A stretch of DNA of 64,000 nucleotides from contig NC_056737.1 of NCBI RefSeq assembly GCF_019279795.1, positions 1,195,401,146 to 1,195,465,145 of the forward strand. The letters are read 5' to 3'. This document shows, in pieces, positions 24,148-37,589 of this stretch. Source of the DNA: Protopterus annectens. Its lineage: Eukaryota; Chordata; Ceratodontiformes; Protopteridae. The first letter of the stretch is position 1, and each line of letters starts with the position of its first letter. A program made the position numbers and the translations under genes. The notes under the pieces are model-generated. The model searched no databases and was not told the DNA's origin. It saw only the letters and a list, made by a program, of their open reading frames with translations.

Positions 24148-25072
24148 ATGTCGAGGGATCAGTTGCTAGTGTCCTCTCCTGCTCAGCTGGTGAACCTGGG
24201 AATACTGAGGCAATGTTACAATTGCCTCATGTACACAGACAACCCTCTCCTCCTCCCACAAAACACAAATACATGCGAGAGATGCAACTATACGGCCAAA
24301 CTGGAGGCTGAGCTCTCTCAACACAGGACTGGCAAGACCAGTCAGGAGGAGAAGGTTACCACACACACTATAGACCCAGTCTCATATAGCACCATTACAA
24401 CCTCAAATCATACACATAAACACACAAAGACATACTGAGGCTCTGATCAAAAATCTACCAAAACAGCAGAGGCCACCAAAGCAGACACCCAAACAACCAC
24501 CACCTCAGAACACAACACCTGCAACACATAGACCTCACAGTCAGAGTGTCAAACAGTCACAGCCCTTAAGGCCAAACACAATGCCAGACACACTAGTCAT
24601 TGGTGACTCCATAGTCAGACACACTGATGTCCCGCTCACCAGACTGAGTAAGGAGAAGGTCACAGTAAGCTGCCTGTCGCGGGCTAGAATCCGCCACATA
24701 ACGCAAGCACTCAGGTCTCTCAACAGCAAGTACAAATATGACTCAGTCATTGTCCACGCTGGTGTAAACGACCTGAGACGTACCTCCTTGGACTACATGA
24801 AAAGAGACATTGAGGAGCTCTCTGACTATGTAGCCCAGGCAGGTATGACCCTGACCTTGAGCAGTATCCTACCTTCACCAAGAGTGATGCCACAATACAG
24901 AGATAAGATGATCAGCTTTAACAATTGGCTTAAACACTGGTGTCATTCAAAGGGGATCCAGTATCTGTCTGCCTGGGATGACATGCTGGACAAGCCACGC
25001 TGCTTCAAGGGACGGCTTGCACCTGTCACCCTGGGATTCCGGATATTGGCAAAGGCTCTTGCCACCCCATAG
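24148..25072 (+). pseudogene. CR1 ORF1: zinc motif plus SGNH-esterase-like domain (frameshifted)
   Basis: CR1-type ORF1 proteins bind RNA, and some carry an esterase domain. The first reading frame (24148-24438) has a four-cysteine motif, CYNCLMY ... CERCNY. A Pro/Thr-rich linker follows with a frame break. The second frame (24581-25072) shows the SGNH blocks: VIGDSIVRHTD (block I, catalytic Ser), VIVHAGVNDLR (block III, G-x-N-D) and WCHSKGIQYLSAWDDM. The block V Asp-His motif is decayed here (RLAPVTLGFR), while the copy at 55.15 kb keeps DGLHLSPQGF. The product would be inactive as an esterase. Confidence 0.85.
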
Positions 25073-25141
25073 TGCCTTTTTAGGCAAGGCTCAAATTCTA
25101 AACCTACCACCCTAGAACACAAAAAGGAAAAACTAAGGGTA

Positions 25142-27917
25142 ATGCTGCTCAATGCCAGAAGTCTCAATCTCAAAATGCACGCACTCGAGGCCCTTCTCAG
25201 TATGGAGAACATCGATGTCTGTGCTGTGACAGAAACCTGGTTCAAGGCTCCTGAGAGCACCCCAGCGCTATCAGGTTTTACCTCATATCATGCGTTCCGG
25301 CCCCAAAATCTGGACAATACCAAGAAAGGAGGGGGGGTATCCATATTCATTAAGGACACCCACACCTCAAGACTGGTGGCAACGCACGATGCATCGGAGA
25401 CCATCCAGGTGCAATTAACCATAGGCAAGACTGCTCTGCAAATTGTAGCATGTTACAGGCCACCCTCACAAACTCAGGAACCTCACATGGCCTTCCTGAA
25501 AACACTAGAGGGGATAAATGTATCACCAAACACCATCATACTAGGTGACTTCAATTACCCTAATATAGACTGGGAACACTACTCAAGCCCAAACACCCTA
25601 GCCCAAAAGTTCCTGGAATTCATAAACTCAAATGCCATGGAACAACTAGTCACCATCCCCACAAGAGGAGATAACATACTTGATCTCATCATCACGAACA
25701 TGGGAGCACAATGTTCAACACCGGAAGTATACCCCTCACTGGTGAGATCAGATCACAAACTAATCTCGCTGGAGGTCCTCATCCCACCCCCACCTGAAAT
25801 AAAAGACCACAGTAAAGAACTTCTCAAAAGCCAACTTCACACTTCTAAAGACTAGTGTGGTCTCCTTTAAGGCCCCCGAGCTGGTGGAAAACAGTACTCA
25901 AGCCGCTGAATCACTTACAGACGCCTTCTACCAGCACCTGCAGGACTGCATGGATAAGGCAATCCCAAACAAAACAAAGACTCTTAGTACCAAAGGCAAG
26001 CGTCCAGTCTGGTGGACCCCAGCCATAAACAAACTCTACAATAAAAGGAGGAAGCTACTACAAGATACAGCAAAATCCTTAAAAGGTAAGACACCCTTGA
26101 TCACTATAAGTAAAAAACTAAGAGCTCTCATAAAATCATCCAAAGCAAATTTCGAGAGAAAAATAGCTAAAGACTCAAAAGACAATCATAAGGCCTTCTT
26201 TAGCTATGTTAGACACCTAGGAGGAAACTCCCAGATATGCTCAGAACTAGTTCAAAATGATGTGAAGATTACTGATCCTACAGACATTGCCAACATACTG
26301 GCTGACAGGTTCAGTGCAAACTTCTCCCCTCCCCAAAAGGAGAGATATCTATACCAAACGATTGCAGCCCCCAAACATCTCCAGCCCAAGTGAGAACTGC
26401 TCTCTCCAAAGCAAAAACACAGCATCCATGGGACCTGATGGTGTCCCCGGCTGTGTGCTCCACGAACTCAATGAGGAATTAAACCCACAGCTAGGACAGC
26501 TGTTTAATCAAAGTCTTACCTCTGGATACGCACCCAGGAGTGGCGCACTGCAACTGTGGTCCCACTTCACAAAGGCGGTGCCTCCACCGACCCTGGAAAT
26601 TACCGCCCATTAGCCTGACAAGCCTTATCTGCAAAGCCATGGAGAGGATCATAATGGACCTCATAAATAAAGACATAGGGAATTTGCAGACTTTGGATCC
26701 AACCCAGTTTGGCTTTGTCAAAGGCAGATCATGCCTTTTAAACTTGGTTGACTTCTTGAAACAGTCACCAAAGCCATTGACGAGGAAAGGCAGTCCATAC
26801 AGCCTACCTCGATCTCGCTAAGGCCTTCGATACAATACCCCACTCGGGTATCATTGAAAAACTCATCAGCTTAAATGTTAACCCATACATCACAAGATGG
26901 GTTGCAAACTGGCTGAGTGACAGAACCCACAGGGTCAGAGTTGCTGGCGCCATGTCAGAGTCAAAACCTGTCACAAGTGGTGTCCCACAGGGCTCAGTCC
27001 TGTGCCCACTCTTGTTTGGCATCTACTTTTCCAAAGTACAAGCAAACACAGGAGGGTTATGGCTGACAAAGTTTGCAGATGACTGCAAACTGGGCCATAG
27101 TAGAAAACACATCTGACACAGATATCCTTCAGAAGGGTCTCACAGAAACGGATAACTGGTGCCAGAGCCACGGCCTGAAGTTAAATGCCAAAAAGTGCAT
27201 AGTCATACCCTTTGGGAAAAACAAGGTTACCCCTAGCTACCAAATAGGTGGCAATCCACTGAGCACAGAAGAAGTTATCAGGGACCTGGGGACCCAGGTT
27301 GATAGTAGTCTGTCATTCGACACCCATGTAGCTAAAGTAGTTAGGAAGACTTTCTACATTGCCCACCTTATCATGAAGGGATTCTCATCTAGATCAAGGG
27401 AGGTCATAGTCTCCCTTTACTCATCACTCATCAGACCAATGATTGAGTACAATGCCCCATTTGGGATGTATCTGACCCGACACCTGCAGCAGCTGGAGAG
27501 GCCACAAAAGTTCCTCACCAAAAGGATAAAGGGTCTCAAAATCTGTCCTATGCTGCCCGACTGAAAGAACGGCAGCGCTATTGAGCCGCGTCCCGCTTGC
27601 TCAGAGGTGACCTTTGCCTAACATCCAAGGCCATCTCAAACCCAGATGTGATGAATATGCTTCACCTCAAAAATCTAGATCCATCAGAGCCACAAGGGCG
27701 GAGACTTAAACCTCGACACGGCTATTAATAGGACGTGCTGGAGGGATAGATTCATTACCCAAAGACTCCCTATGCTGTGGAACAAAATCCCGGTACATGT
27801 GAGGCAGAGCACCTCGCTGGCCTTGTTCAAGAGAAATCTTGACCAATGGATGGGAGATCGCAGATATACCCCAGGGATTACCTCAGTGTCACTGCTCGAC
27901 AGAGGCACAGCAAAATA
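25142..27917 (+). pseudogene. CR1 ORF2: endonuclease and reverse transcriptase (frameshifted)
   Basis: The endonuclease (25142-25855) starts VMLLNARSLNLK, has a CAVTETW catalytic Glu block, LGDFNYPNIDW and the C-terminal SDHKLI catalytic His block, so it looks chemically intact. A frame change at about 25855 leads to the linker (25857-26393) with SKANFERKIAKDSKDNHKAF. The RT follows in pieces: GRSCLLNLVDF (about 26725), an AKAFDTIPHSGI block (about 26818), GVPQGSVL (about 26980) and LTKFADDCK (about 27067-27092). The C-terminal domain is at 27073-27564 and 27680-27917 (ending GITSVSLLDRG). At least five frameshifts are present. Confidence 0.88.
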
Positions 27918-28030
27918 ATGGGTATAGTTCCCCATACTAAAGGGGTGGCGTAAGCCACAAAACGATGGGCTAGGCTTGTAAATGCCCTCGGGCAGATAGC
28001 CTAGTATAAACCTATGAACCTATGAACCTA

Positions 28031-31000
28031 TATGACTACAAGAACAGAATGACTACAAGTTCACAAACAACGTTTCAGACTGAAAAATATCACCCAGTCT
28101 GGTAAATAAGACTGTTTGGTAAGCATATAATGGAAGGTAAAATTGCAAGTACCATGGCTATTGCTAATTTTCATGAATGTCCTCTCATCTGGATTAAAAT
28201 GTAAAGGGGAAGTGATGCAGAATATACATGCCAACTGCATCTGTCATTATGGACACACATCTAGGATGAGACTGGCACTATATTAGTACAAGCACAAAAC
28301 AAAGGGCTTAAATCCTTTATCTTTGGGTTCTTATAATTATTAAGAGTAAATAGTGTAATATTATGTCAGACACAAGAACACAATGTCCATGATATCAGTA
28401 GTTTACCTCGGTCAAGCTTCACGATTTACCACTTCTATGGCACATTCTTGGAAATGCTAACATCCACAGCAAATGAATTCAATCCTTCAAGTACTACAGA
28501 ATTTGACTGGAGTCATCCTTGTACCACATTAGCTACATGAAGACTGCACACACCCAAAAGACATAATATGTAAATCAGATATTATGATGTAGTCTTTGAT
28601 GTAAGAGCCACCTTAGAAAAATAAGTCTAATTTCTACACCTTCAATATGGCATAACTCTGTGCTGTTGGCTTATTATTATGCAAAACTGCTAACAAACCA
28701 TAGACTATCTTGTTTTCTAAAGATTCTGTAAAGAATATTCATAATGAGAGCTCTGTGATTTCCTCTTGTTGAAAGACTTAGTATTTTATTATGTATCCTT
28801 TGGTTTAAATTATCTCCCTACAAAGTTTCCTGGCTCATGCGCTTGCTTTAGGTATATTTACTCATACATAGACCTCAGATGATAAAGTCTTTGACCTTTA
28901 CCCCAGGCTTTAGCACATCCTCAAAAAACACCTAATATCTACAGCCTCTCATATAACAATGCTCCTTTTAAAGTTGCCCCACACTACCTAACATATGCTT
29001 CTGCTAAAGCATTTCAACCAAGTGTTGGTATTGACACAATTCTCCACAAGGTCTCTCTACATTTTTAATGTCCCATTTCCATGTGTTACAACAGATTGCT
29101 TGTTACTACTCATCATTTCACTCCTTAGGAATTTCATTTTAGCTAATGCAAATGTGTATTTTGGTAATATGTAAGAAATAATTAGTCCGTGAATCATGCC
29201 CTTTTCATACCTTTTACATTAAGCTGTGAATTATATTTTCACAGATACTTAACAAATGCTTCATATCTGTCCCATGCATTCTTGAACCCTTGGATTCCCA
29301 AACTGTTGTTTGGCCGTACTGCTTTTTCTTTAGAATTATACTCCAGTAGTGATGTTTTGTGACGGGTGATTCATTCTATTTAAAAAAAATAGTTATTTTT
29401 TTTCCAACAACAGGCCTGTATGTGAAACTCTAAGTTAAACAGAGGTATGCCAACATCATATATAGAACTTATTTTTTATAAATGCAAGCTGCAGTATCTA
29501 TATTATTTTTATTTGCTGTCAGCCTGTTCCACTTTGCAGGCATATGTTGTGTAAATGTTTACTGATGTTTCACAGATGTTTGTCTGTCCAGAGGCATTAA
29601 TTTGTTTGCAACTCTATATTGCTACACTTTGCTTTAGATCACAAGTAGTACATTATGAAATATATCAATATGTCAGTTTTCAGTTTAACATTCAAAGAAT
29701 TTAGGTGAGCTAAGTCCTTTAAGTGATCTACATGTCATGTGTTTTTAAACAGTTAGTTTAATGAATGTCAACAATTCACTAGAATTGAAATCATCAGCTT
29801 GATTAAACAGTCATTTCCAGATCTGTGATGTGTAGTAACTCATCTCTGTATGAGCAATGACTCATACTGTTAGGCAATGCTATAATTTTGAAACACAATG
29901 ATGGGCGTTTGACCTACTGTAAGGAAACATCAAACATTTGTAATGTTATGTGCTTGAAATGCCTGCAATGCAGCCTTGTTGGCTCAATTCAAAAACAGAT
30001 CTAGAGACAAGTGGTTTAAGTGTGTACATTCCCTAGTTTACTTACACTGTCATTGCCAGATATGTGCAGACACAGCTCAGAACCAAGTGCATGTTTTGCC
30101 TGTTTTATACGCATCTGGACTGCTGTGATGATAGGCGGCTGCATCTTTTGCTGACCGTTAAGGCAGACATAACTTGTAATCGTTGTCCTGAATATCTTGC
30201 ATGGAAATGAAATTCATGGCCAGTAACATGTATATCCTATAATCACTGCTAAACTTATGTGATATATATTGAAATGCCATAGTTTCAGTCATGGGCCTTG
30301 GCCGGCATCATGTGTAAAACAGGGCTGCATGGTTCAACACACATACATGACAAACAAGTTGTTGACTATTTAAATAATAAAAAATACAGTGTTGGGAAAT
30401 GGAGAATATTCAGTATAGTATTGTTGCATTATAGAAATGAGCACATTCCAACATGGAAATATAGCCTTTTTGTTATGAAAGTAATCTAATACTTCAATTA
30501 CTTGAACTTGTTTCTGGAGTAGAACCTCTCATGCTAAATACATTTGCTAATATCACTAAAAACATGGAGAAACTGCCATTGTTTCTATAGTAGGCAGACC
30601 TGGATCATTGTCAAATGGGGCCTAACTCAGGCCAATGGACCAGGGCACCTCTCCAGCCATACAAATATCAAATTATTTGGCTGTCTCTTCCCAGTTACCA
30701 TAAAATAGTGTTCACACCTGTCAGTATGCATACTATTGTCTTCTACTTTTACAATGATCACAGAGATTTGAATTTAAAACTTTCATTAATTAGTTCACAG
30801 CAGAAATAGTGAAAGCCATCTGATGAAGAAAACAAAACAGATTGAAATAAAACTTAGCATGAATAACAACTTATCCTCTTTTGAAACATAGATTTATTGA
30901 AAATGCATCTGTAAACCTATTAAACTACAAGACATGGGCCACGATTTGTAGTCAAATAGCATATAGCAAAGCACTAATTAGTGGTTATATAAATGTGGGA

Positions 31001-31473
31001 ATTCAAAAGACAAATTTTTAATACATTTGCTAACAACTTGGGACTGTCCACTGGACACATGTCTTTCTTTTCAGTGGCAGCCCAGTAGAACTGTCTGAAG
31101 TGACTTGGTCAGACTCACATACTAGATAAATGAAGGCTGAGGGACTCCAAACCTGCACTACAGAAATTAACAGGTCACAGCATACTCGCATTAAGTACCA
31201 GACAAACTGCTGTAACACAACACGGTGGAGTTCACACCCATGTGCCTGCAAAATAGTTACATTAAAATGCATTCATAGTTAATATTTTAACATTAAATTT
31301 ATAGACTTGATGCTGCCCAATTTATTCACAGCCAGATACTAAAAATACTCTATTGACAATAAAACAAGGAAACCAAGGAACATGGTTCATATGATAATGC
31401 TCCTGTTTACTATAATTGCTTCCTTTGTTTGCATCATAACTACTTTGAGATACAAGAACTAAGTATTTACAAA
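28031..31473. other. Unassigned AT-rich DNA
   Basis: 3.4 kb without a credible ORF, repeat family or tandem structure that I can see. Stop codons are dense in all frames. It may be single-copy intergenic or intronic host sequence. Confidence 0.4.
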
Positions 31474-31481
31474 CACACACA

Positions 31482-31560
<79 letters not shown>
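31474..31560 (+). repeat. (AC)n microsatellite
   Basis: About 42 AC units with one AT interruption (cacatacacac near 31488). Confidence 0.97.
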
Positions 31561-31565
<5 letters not shown>

Positions 31566-32819
31566 CATCAGTTAAAGCCCCTTTCATGACTGTATGCTTT
31601 CACTTGTTATCTTGCAATAAAATGAATGAACAAAAATGTATAAATAATGACCGAGACATATTTATTGCTTTTGTGACTAGGCATAGCTCTCGACTTCTTA
31701 GCACAAAAATTCTAGACAAAGACAAAAATAATGGAGGAACAGACCCCCCCAAAATAGGAAACAACAAATTTTAAATGTGGCTTTTATAAACTGAAAGTTG
31801 CTAGAATAAAAGGTTGCGTGTTACCATTCATTTCCCGAAGGATATGAAGTCTGAAACTCAAATGACTGCCATTGTTTGGTGAAGTTATTCCTCACTGATT
31901 TGCCACAAAATCCAGAAAATCAAAAGTTTTATGAGGAACAGATAAAAAATATTAGGCAAAATTCTGGACATTCTGCAAAAATCTGGACAGTTGATGGGGC
32001 ATGTGACCAGGGTAGTCCATCTGGGCTGTGGTAGCCCACTTTAAATGGAGGTCTAAGGACAGAAGCTTCAGTTACAAAATAGGCAGTTTTATAAAACAGA
32101 AAAAAGGTAAGATTTACCATTACAATATGGATATACAATAAACAAAAGACAGCTATACTACAGAGAAACTATAAGTAAATATAGAGTCATTACATATTAA
32201 TAGCTAACAAACTGGCATATACAGTGAGGTTTAAAATGTGAAATTGCAATTTTACATTTATGGGTAGAAGAAATAAGAGCAATTAGGTGTGGGAGATATG
32301 AGGAGAAAGCAGAGAGGAGGTGTGGAAATGCAAGTGGTGTAAATATTTATTTGGTGATACGGAGAAGTAAGTTGTGGTAAAGTTATGGTAGGGGTTGAAG
32401 ATAATGAGTGTGACATGGGGTTTTGCTGGAGGGAAAACCTTATCAGGAGACAAGTACAGACAGTGGAAATGGCAGAAAGGACAAATGAATAGAAGACAGT
32501 TGGAAACTTATATTGAGGATTTGCTTTGTTGAGGTATATAGGGGTAATGTAGGTGTGTAAGGGCAAAGGTTGTCTAGCCTAGGAAGGTGCAAGAGCTGAG
32601 CCAAGTGTTTTTAAAGTGTTGCTTTAGCAAGTTTTTTGAATCTGAATAGGTTGATTTGTTGTTTGGTAGTGGTAGGGATAGAATTTCAGATTTTGGAGAC
32701 ATAATCTGAGGACAAGAACAGGCCAGCAAAGTTATGAGGTGGGCTACCAGCCAAAACTCTGAGCTGAGATACCAAACAACTAAAGGCTTCTGAACTTCCA
32801 AAAAAACATAAATGACCTG
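31561..32819. other. Unassigned DNA before an old CR1
   Basis: Purine-rich on the plus strand at 32260-32580. ORFs on the minus strand (32258-32566, 32574-32801) match nothing I recognise and look like low-complexity artefacts. Confidence 0.35.
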
Positions 32820-33437
32820 TTTTTTTTGCCTGATTATACTATTTACTGCACTTTTTATTTCTGTTCTGCTTATTTAATACTGTGCACTAAACTGCATTGC
32901 TTTTACTGCATTTGTCTGCCTTACTATGCCTTTTAAATCATATTATGTTGCTGTTTTAACTGTTTGCAAAGCATTTTTTCTCTTTTCATTGTTTGGAAAG
33001 TAATTGTTGCTACTTTTCACTGTTTGCAAATCATCTGTTTTGTTTAGTTTCCCCACCAAGCAGTGTCTTAAATACCTGATTTATTTGCTGTTCAAAACAT
33101 TCTTTAGTGCCTCCTTGCTCTTTCTCTACTGTTTAAAATATTTTTAGTGCCTCACTGCTGCTTTTCCACTGTTTAAAACATTTTTAGTGTTTTCCACCTA
33201 AATTATAGTAGCTAGTAGCTGCAGCATAGTCCAGATACAGGTTTTCTGCATCTGGGCCTGTTTGTAGTAGCTGTTGTATTCTGAGCACATTTTCCAAGTC
33301 ATCTTTGATTGGAAGGGGCCCTTCTGCACTCTTGCGAGAGAAGTGTGCTAATTGGAACCTGTCTGGTTCTACAGATCACCTCCTAGGTCAGTTCTGAAAG
33401 CATCCCTTTGTAATAACAGTTCTTCAAACTGAGCATT

Positions 33438-34149
33438 ATGGACAGTTGGACTACCCTTGTTTCTCCTGCCAGCCTTGTTGACTTGGGTCTCCTGAGGCAG
33501 TATAGCAGCTGCCTTATGTACACTGACAACCCTCTACTAATAACTCACTCTAGTACAGAGTGCAAGACATGTATCTACACCAAGAATCTTGAATCCCTGC
33601 TCTCTTGCAATCAAAACAGTAACAGTAAAGGGGTTGTTAACTCATGCACCACTAGTCATGCACATGGTAACACTACTCATACACAGAGTACGAACCCAAC
33701 ACATAAATCAACATACATGGAAGTTCTTGCAAAAAAACTTACTGAAACACCAGAGACCTCCAAAATAAAAGACTGCTACAACTAACAGCGTTCCTACAGC
33801 ACCCAAGACACATAGCAAAATAATTTCCTCACCTACCAAGCCCTTAAGGTGTAACACTCAAAAAACAAGTTTTCTTATCATTGGAGACTCTATAGTGAGA
33901 CACGTGGATGTCCCACTCACAAGGATAAATAAGGAGAAACTCATGGTCAGCTGCCTGTTTGGTGCCAAGATTTGTCAGATCCCACATGCACTCAAGTCTC
34001 TCGACAACAAGTGCAATTATGACTCTGTCATAGCTCATGTTGGAGTAAACAACCCGAGATGTACCTCACTGCACTATATGAAGAGAGACATGATTGATGT
34101 CCTAGACAGGTATGTCCCTAGCCTTGACCAGCATACTACCCTCACCTAG
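33438..34149 (+). pseudogene. CR1 D1 ORF1 (broken, truncated)
   Basis: The zinc-motif frame (33438-33785) reads LGLLRQYSSCLMYTD and ECKTCIY, with the first Cys of the motif changed. The SGNH frame (33844 onward) keeps IIGDSIVRH-like and VIAHVGVNNPR, where the usual N-D of block III has become N-N. It ends at the internal deletion. Confidence 0.8.
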
Positions 34150-34189
34150 AATGAAGACACAGTATAAATATTCAGGACATAGGCAATCA

Positions 34190-35385
34190 CCAAACCCTCA
34201 ACCCCACCAATTCAGATTCGTCAGGGGCAGATCTTGCCTACTGAACCTAGTTGAGTTCTTTGAGACTGTCACCAAGGCTCTGGATGAGGGAAAGTCAGTT
34301 CATATAGCTTAGCTTGACCTGGCCAAGGTCTTTGACACAATCCCCCACTTGGGCATCATTAAAAAGCTAACACAACTTGGTGTTAATCCCTGTCTCGTCA
34401 GATGGGTGGCCATCTGGCTCACAGATAGGACCCACAAGGTGAAAAAAGGTGCCACCACCTCTGACAGCAGACCTGTCAATAGTGGTGTTCCCCAGGGATC
34501 TGTCCTGGGACACCTACTGTTTGGCATCTACTTCTCAGAGGTCCAGACAAAGACCAAGGGCCTATGGCTGACCAAGTTTGTGGATGACTGTAAGTTGGGT
34601 GCTATCATTAACTCCCTAGATGACATTAACATACTGCAAGAGGGTCTCACAGCTTCAAATTACTGGTGCCAAAGTCATGGCTTTAAGTTAAATGCAAAAA
34701 AATGTATTATCATACCATTCAGCAAAAACACAGCCCCTACTGATTACCACATCAACAACAACCACCTAAGCACATAACCTGTGGTGAGAGACCTGGATAC
34801 TCAGGTTGACAACAATCTCACATTTGACCATCATGTGGCAGCAATGGTCAGAAAATCCTTTTACTCGGTTCATCTCATAAGTAAAGGAATTGTATCCAGA
34901 AAAAAGGAGGTTTTTACCTCTCTGTACTCCTCCCCCCTCATTAGACCTATAATTGAGTATAACGCTCCATTTGGTATGTAGCTCTCCAAACACCTGCACC
35001 GACTGGAAAGGCCGCAGAAATACCTCACAAAGAGAATCTTTGGCCTCCAACACCTGTCTTATGTGGACAGGCTCAAATTGCTATCACTTTACTCAGTATC
35101 ATACAGATTGTCAGAGGTGATCTGTGTCTCACCTACAAGGCAATATTGGACCCTGCCCTACTAGAGATGCTCCACATCCATAAGTCTAACTCCTCGCGAA
35201 TTACTCACTCAATAGGCCTAAATCTAATATGCAACATCAACAAAACCTACTGGAAAGACAGTTTTGTCTCCCAGAGGGTGCCCTGTCTCTGGAATAGACT
35301 TCCCATACATGTCAAACAGAGTACCTCACTGACCCTCTTCAAGCGCAACCTTTGTCCCAGGGGTTCCACCTTTGTTCCTCATTGA
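34190..35385 (+). pseudogene. CR1 D1 reverse transcriptase, C-terminal half (broken)
   Basis: The long frame 34349-34777 holds KLTQLGVNPCLVRWVAIWL, SGVPQGSVLGHLLFGIYFSE and LTKFVDDCKLG with the catalytic Asp pair intact. The motif A Asp is seen just upstream as LDLAKVFDTIPH (34312-34345). The C-terminal domain continues at 34781-34981 and 35146-35385 (LWNRLPIHVKQSTSLTLFKRNL). The frame is broken at three or more places. Confidence 0.85.
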
Positions 35386-35509
35386 CAGGGGTAACAGGTG
35401 CTGACTAAGGTTTCTTTTTTGGGGATACACTCTTGGCTAGGCTTGTAAGGACCCCAGGGCCATTAGCCTAGTAACCTCCTATGATCCTATGAAATAAAAA
35501 ATGATTGAT

Positions 35510-37575
35510 TTTAATATTTGGATTAGTTTTTGGTGTCATTCAAAGGGGATCAAGTTTATGTCAGCCTGGGATGATGTGGTCAACAAACTTCACTGCTATG
35601 CCAGAGACAGTTTGCACATGGCACCGCTAGGGTTTTTGCTGTGTCAAAGGCTCTTGCATCCGCCATAGTACCTTTTTTAAGCAAGGTCTCAAAAACAAAA
35701 TTGAATAGCCAACCATAGCAAAATAGGGGTTATGCTGCTACACATTAGGAGCTTAAACCAAAAACTGCACAGCCTGGAAGCATTTCTATCACTGGAGAAT
35801 GTAGATGTCTGTGCAGTCACAGAATCCTGGTTCAAATCCTCAGAAAGTACCCTGTCCGTGCAACACTACAATGCCTTCCACACCTTCAGAGTGCAGAACA
35901 AATGCATGAGAACCAAAGGAGGCAGTGTTTCTATCTACACTAGGGATAAATTCACCTCCTGACTAGTTAGATTGGACAACTGTATGGAGTTACTCCAAGT
36001 TCAGATTACTGTGGGTAAGACCCACATTCATGTCATAGCTAGTTATAGACCCCCTCCACGAATCATGATATGCATGAGGCCTACTTGACCAAACTAGAGT
36101 CAATCCAAATATTGCCAAACACTCTGGCTATGGAGGATTTCAATTATAACACCATCAACTGAGAAACCTACACTAGTCCTAACTCACTTACACAAAAGTT
36201 CCTTGTCTTTGTTAACTCAAATGTCCTGGAACAAATTGTTCAACCCTCAACAAGAGAAACAAACATACTAGATCTGGTCCTCACTAACAAGACAAAGAGA
36301 TGCACCACTACAACTGTCAGACCATCATTAGTCAAATCTGACCACAAAGTAGCTGCTTTCAAACTGGCACTAACAACAGAAGTTACAAAGGGTGAAGTCA
36401 GGCTAAAAAACTTCATCAAAGCAAACTATACACTCCTAGGGGAAGGTATAAATGCCTTCCAAACCTCACCTCCATCCTGAAGAGGAAACTACACTAAAGC
36501 TCTGTACAATCACTTGTATAAGTGTATAGACTTGACTGATCTAGAGAAAATCAAAGCCAGAAACCCAAGTAAAAACAAGCTGCCCTGGTAGACATCCAGC
36601 ATCAACAAACTTTACAACAAATGCAAAAAGTTGCTGTCTAAGAAAACTAAGGTGAGGGCCCAACAATGGAAAAGCACCCTCCTCAGCCTCAACAGACAAA
36701 TAAGACAACATGTCAAATCCTCTAAGAGTAACTTTGAGAAAAAGTTAGCAATCATAGCCAAGGATAACTATAAGGGCTTTAACAGCTAAGAATGTAGTCT
36801 AAAAGGTAGGACCCAAGCATGTGCCAAACTAGTGACTAACAGTATCACACACACTGATCCCGCAGTGGTAGCAAACCTGCTAGCAGACAGATCTGGTGAA
36901 AATTTCACTCCCTTATCTTCTCCAAACATATCACAAACCTTGTCCCCAACTACCCTCCACCCTAGATATCCAAAGAGCTGGTCATTAAAGTCTTATCTAA
37001 GGAAAAAACACAACCTCTATGGGACCAGACAGCATCCCAGGCTGTCTTATAAACAAACTAAACCATGAACTAGCATCATCATTAAGTACCCTGTTCAATC
37101 ACAGCCTAACCACAGGCTTTATTCCTGTGGAATGGAGAACAGCAACAGTTATTCCCTTCACAAGGGTAGCTTAGGAACAGACCCAAGGGAATTATAGACC
37201 CATAAGTCTGACCAGCCTCATCTGTAAAGCCATGAAATGTATCATCATGGATCTCATAAATAAAGACATAGGTGACCTCCAAACCCTGGATCTGACCCAA
37301 TTTGGCTTCATTAAGGGCAGATTCTGCCTGTTAAACCTGGTGGATTTGTTTGAAAATGTGACCAGGGCCATTGTCGAGGGCAAATCTGTGCACACAGCAT
37401 ACCTTGACTTAGCAAAGGCCTTTGACACAATCCCACATTCAGGATTAAACTGATAAACTTAGCAAACTGAAAGTAAACCCCTTTGTTTTACAACGGGTTG
37501 CCAGCTGCCTCACAAACCGGTCACACACTATCAAAGTGGGTACACTATCAAAACACTATAAAAAATGGTGGCACC
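35510..37575 (+). mobile_element. CR1 LINE 'D2', first of three pieces
   Basis: 5'-truncated: it starts in ORF1 at GVIQRGSSLCQPGMM-type sequence (WCHSKGIQYLSAWDDM in other copies), has the ORF1/ORF2 junction near 35690, the endonuclease (35730-36400), the linker, and the RT to about 37550, where it breaks at HTIKVG. The next residues of the RT (PVTSGVPQ) reappear at 52.8 kb, so the gap is an insertion. It contains many stops and belongs to the same old subfamily as D1. Confidence 0.8.
35732..37453 (+). pseudogene. CR1 D2 ORF2 N-terminal part (broken)
   Basis: The endonuclease starts VMLLHIRSLNQK, has VDVCAVTESWFKSSES (catalytic Glu region), AMEDFNYNTINW (GDFNY decayed) and LVKSDHKVAAF. The linker (36590-36830) has several stops. 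The RT finger is at 37190-37260 ([19 protein letters not shown]), then GFIKGRFCLLNLVDLF and AYLDLAKAFDTIPHSG with the motif A Asp. Numerous frameshifts make it inactive. Confidence 0.8.
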
Positions 37576-37589
37576 CTGTGTGGCAGTGG

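Larger units (their letters stand above)
23605..28030 (+). mobile_element. CR1 LINE, nearly full length
   Basis: A 5' UTR with gcttaccagtgggagtggg (also at 53.82 kb), ORF1 from 24148, ORF2 from 25142, and a 3' end gctaggcttgtaaatgccc...cctatgaacctatgaacctat. The 8-bp tail repeat fits the CR1 clade, whose 3' ends carry an ATTCTATG-like octamer. The copy is about 4.4 kb. ORFs are interrupted by a handful of frameshifts, so it is among the least decayed LINEs in the window. Confidence 0.9.
32820..35490 (+). mobile_element. CR1 LINE 'D1', internally deleted, older subfamily
   Basis: The 5' UTR-like T-rich segment begins about 32820. ORF1 runs from 33438. The 3' end is at 35430-35490 (gctaggcttgtaagg...cctatgatcctatgaa). 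Between about 34160 and 34200 the sequence jumps from the ORF1 SGNH region (LPSPRMKTQYKY) directly to RT residues (QFRFVRGRSCLLN), so the end of ORF1, the whole endonuclease and the first part of the RT are missing. C-terminal residues LHIHKSNSSRITHS distinguish it from the LHLKKSQS subfamily of the other copies. Confidence 0.85.
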
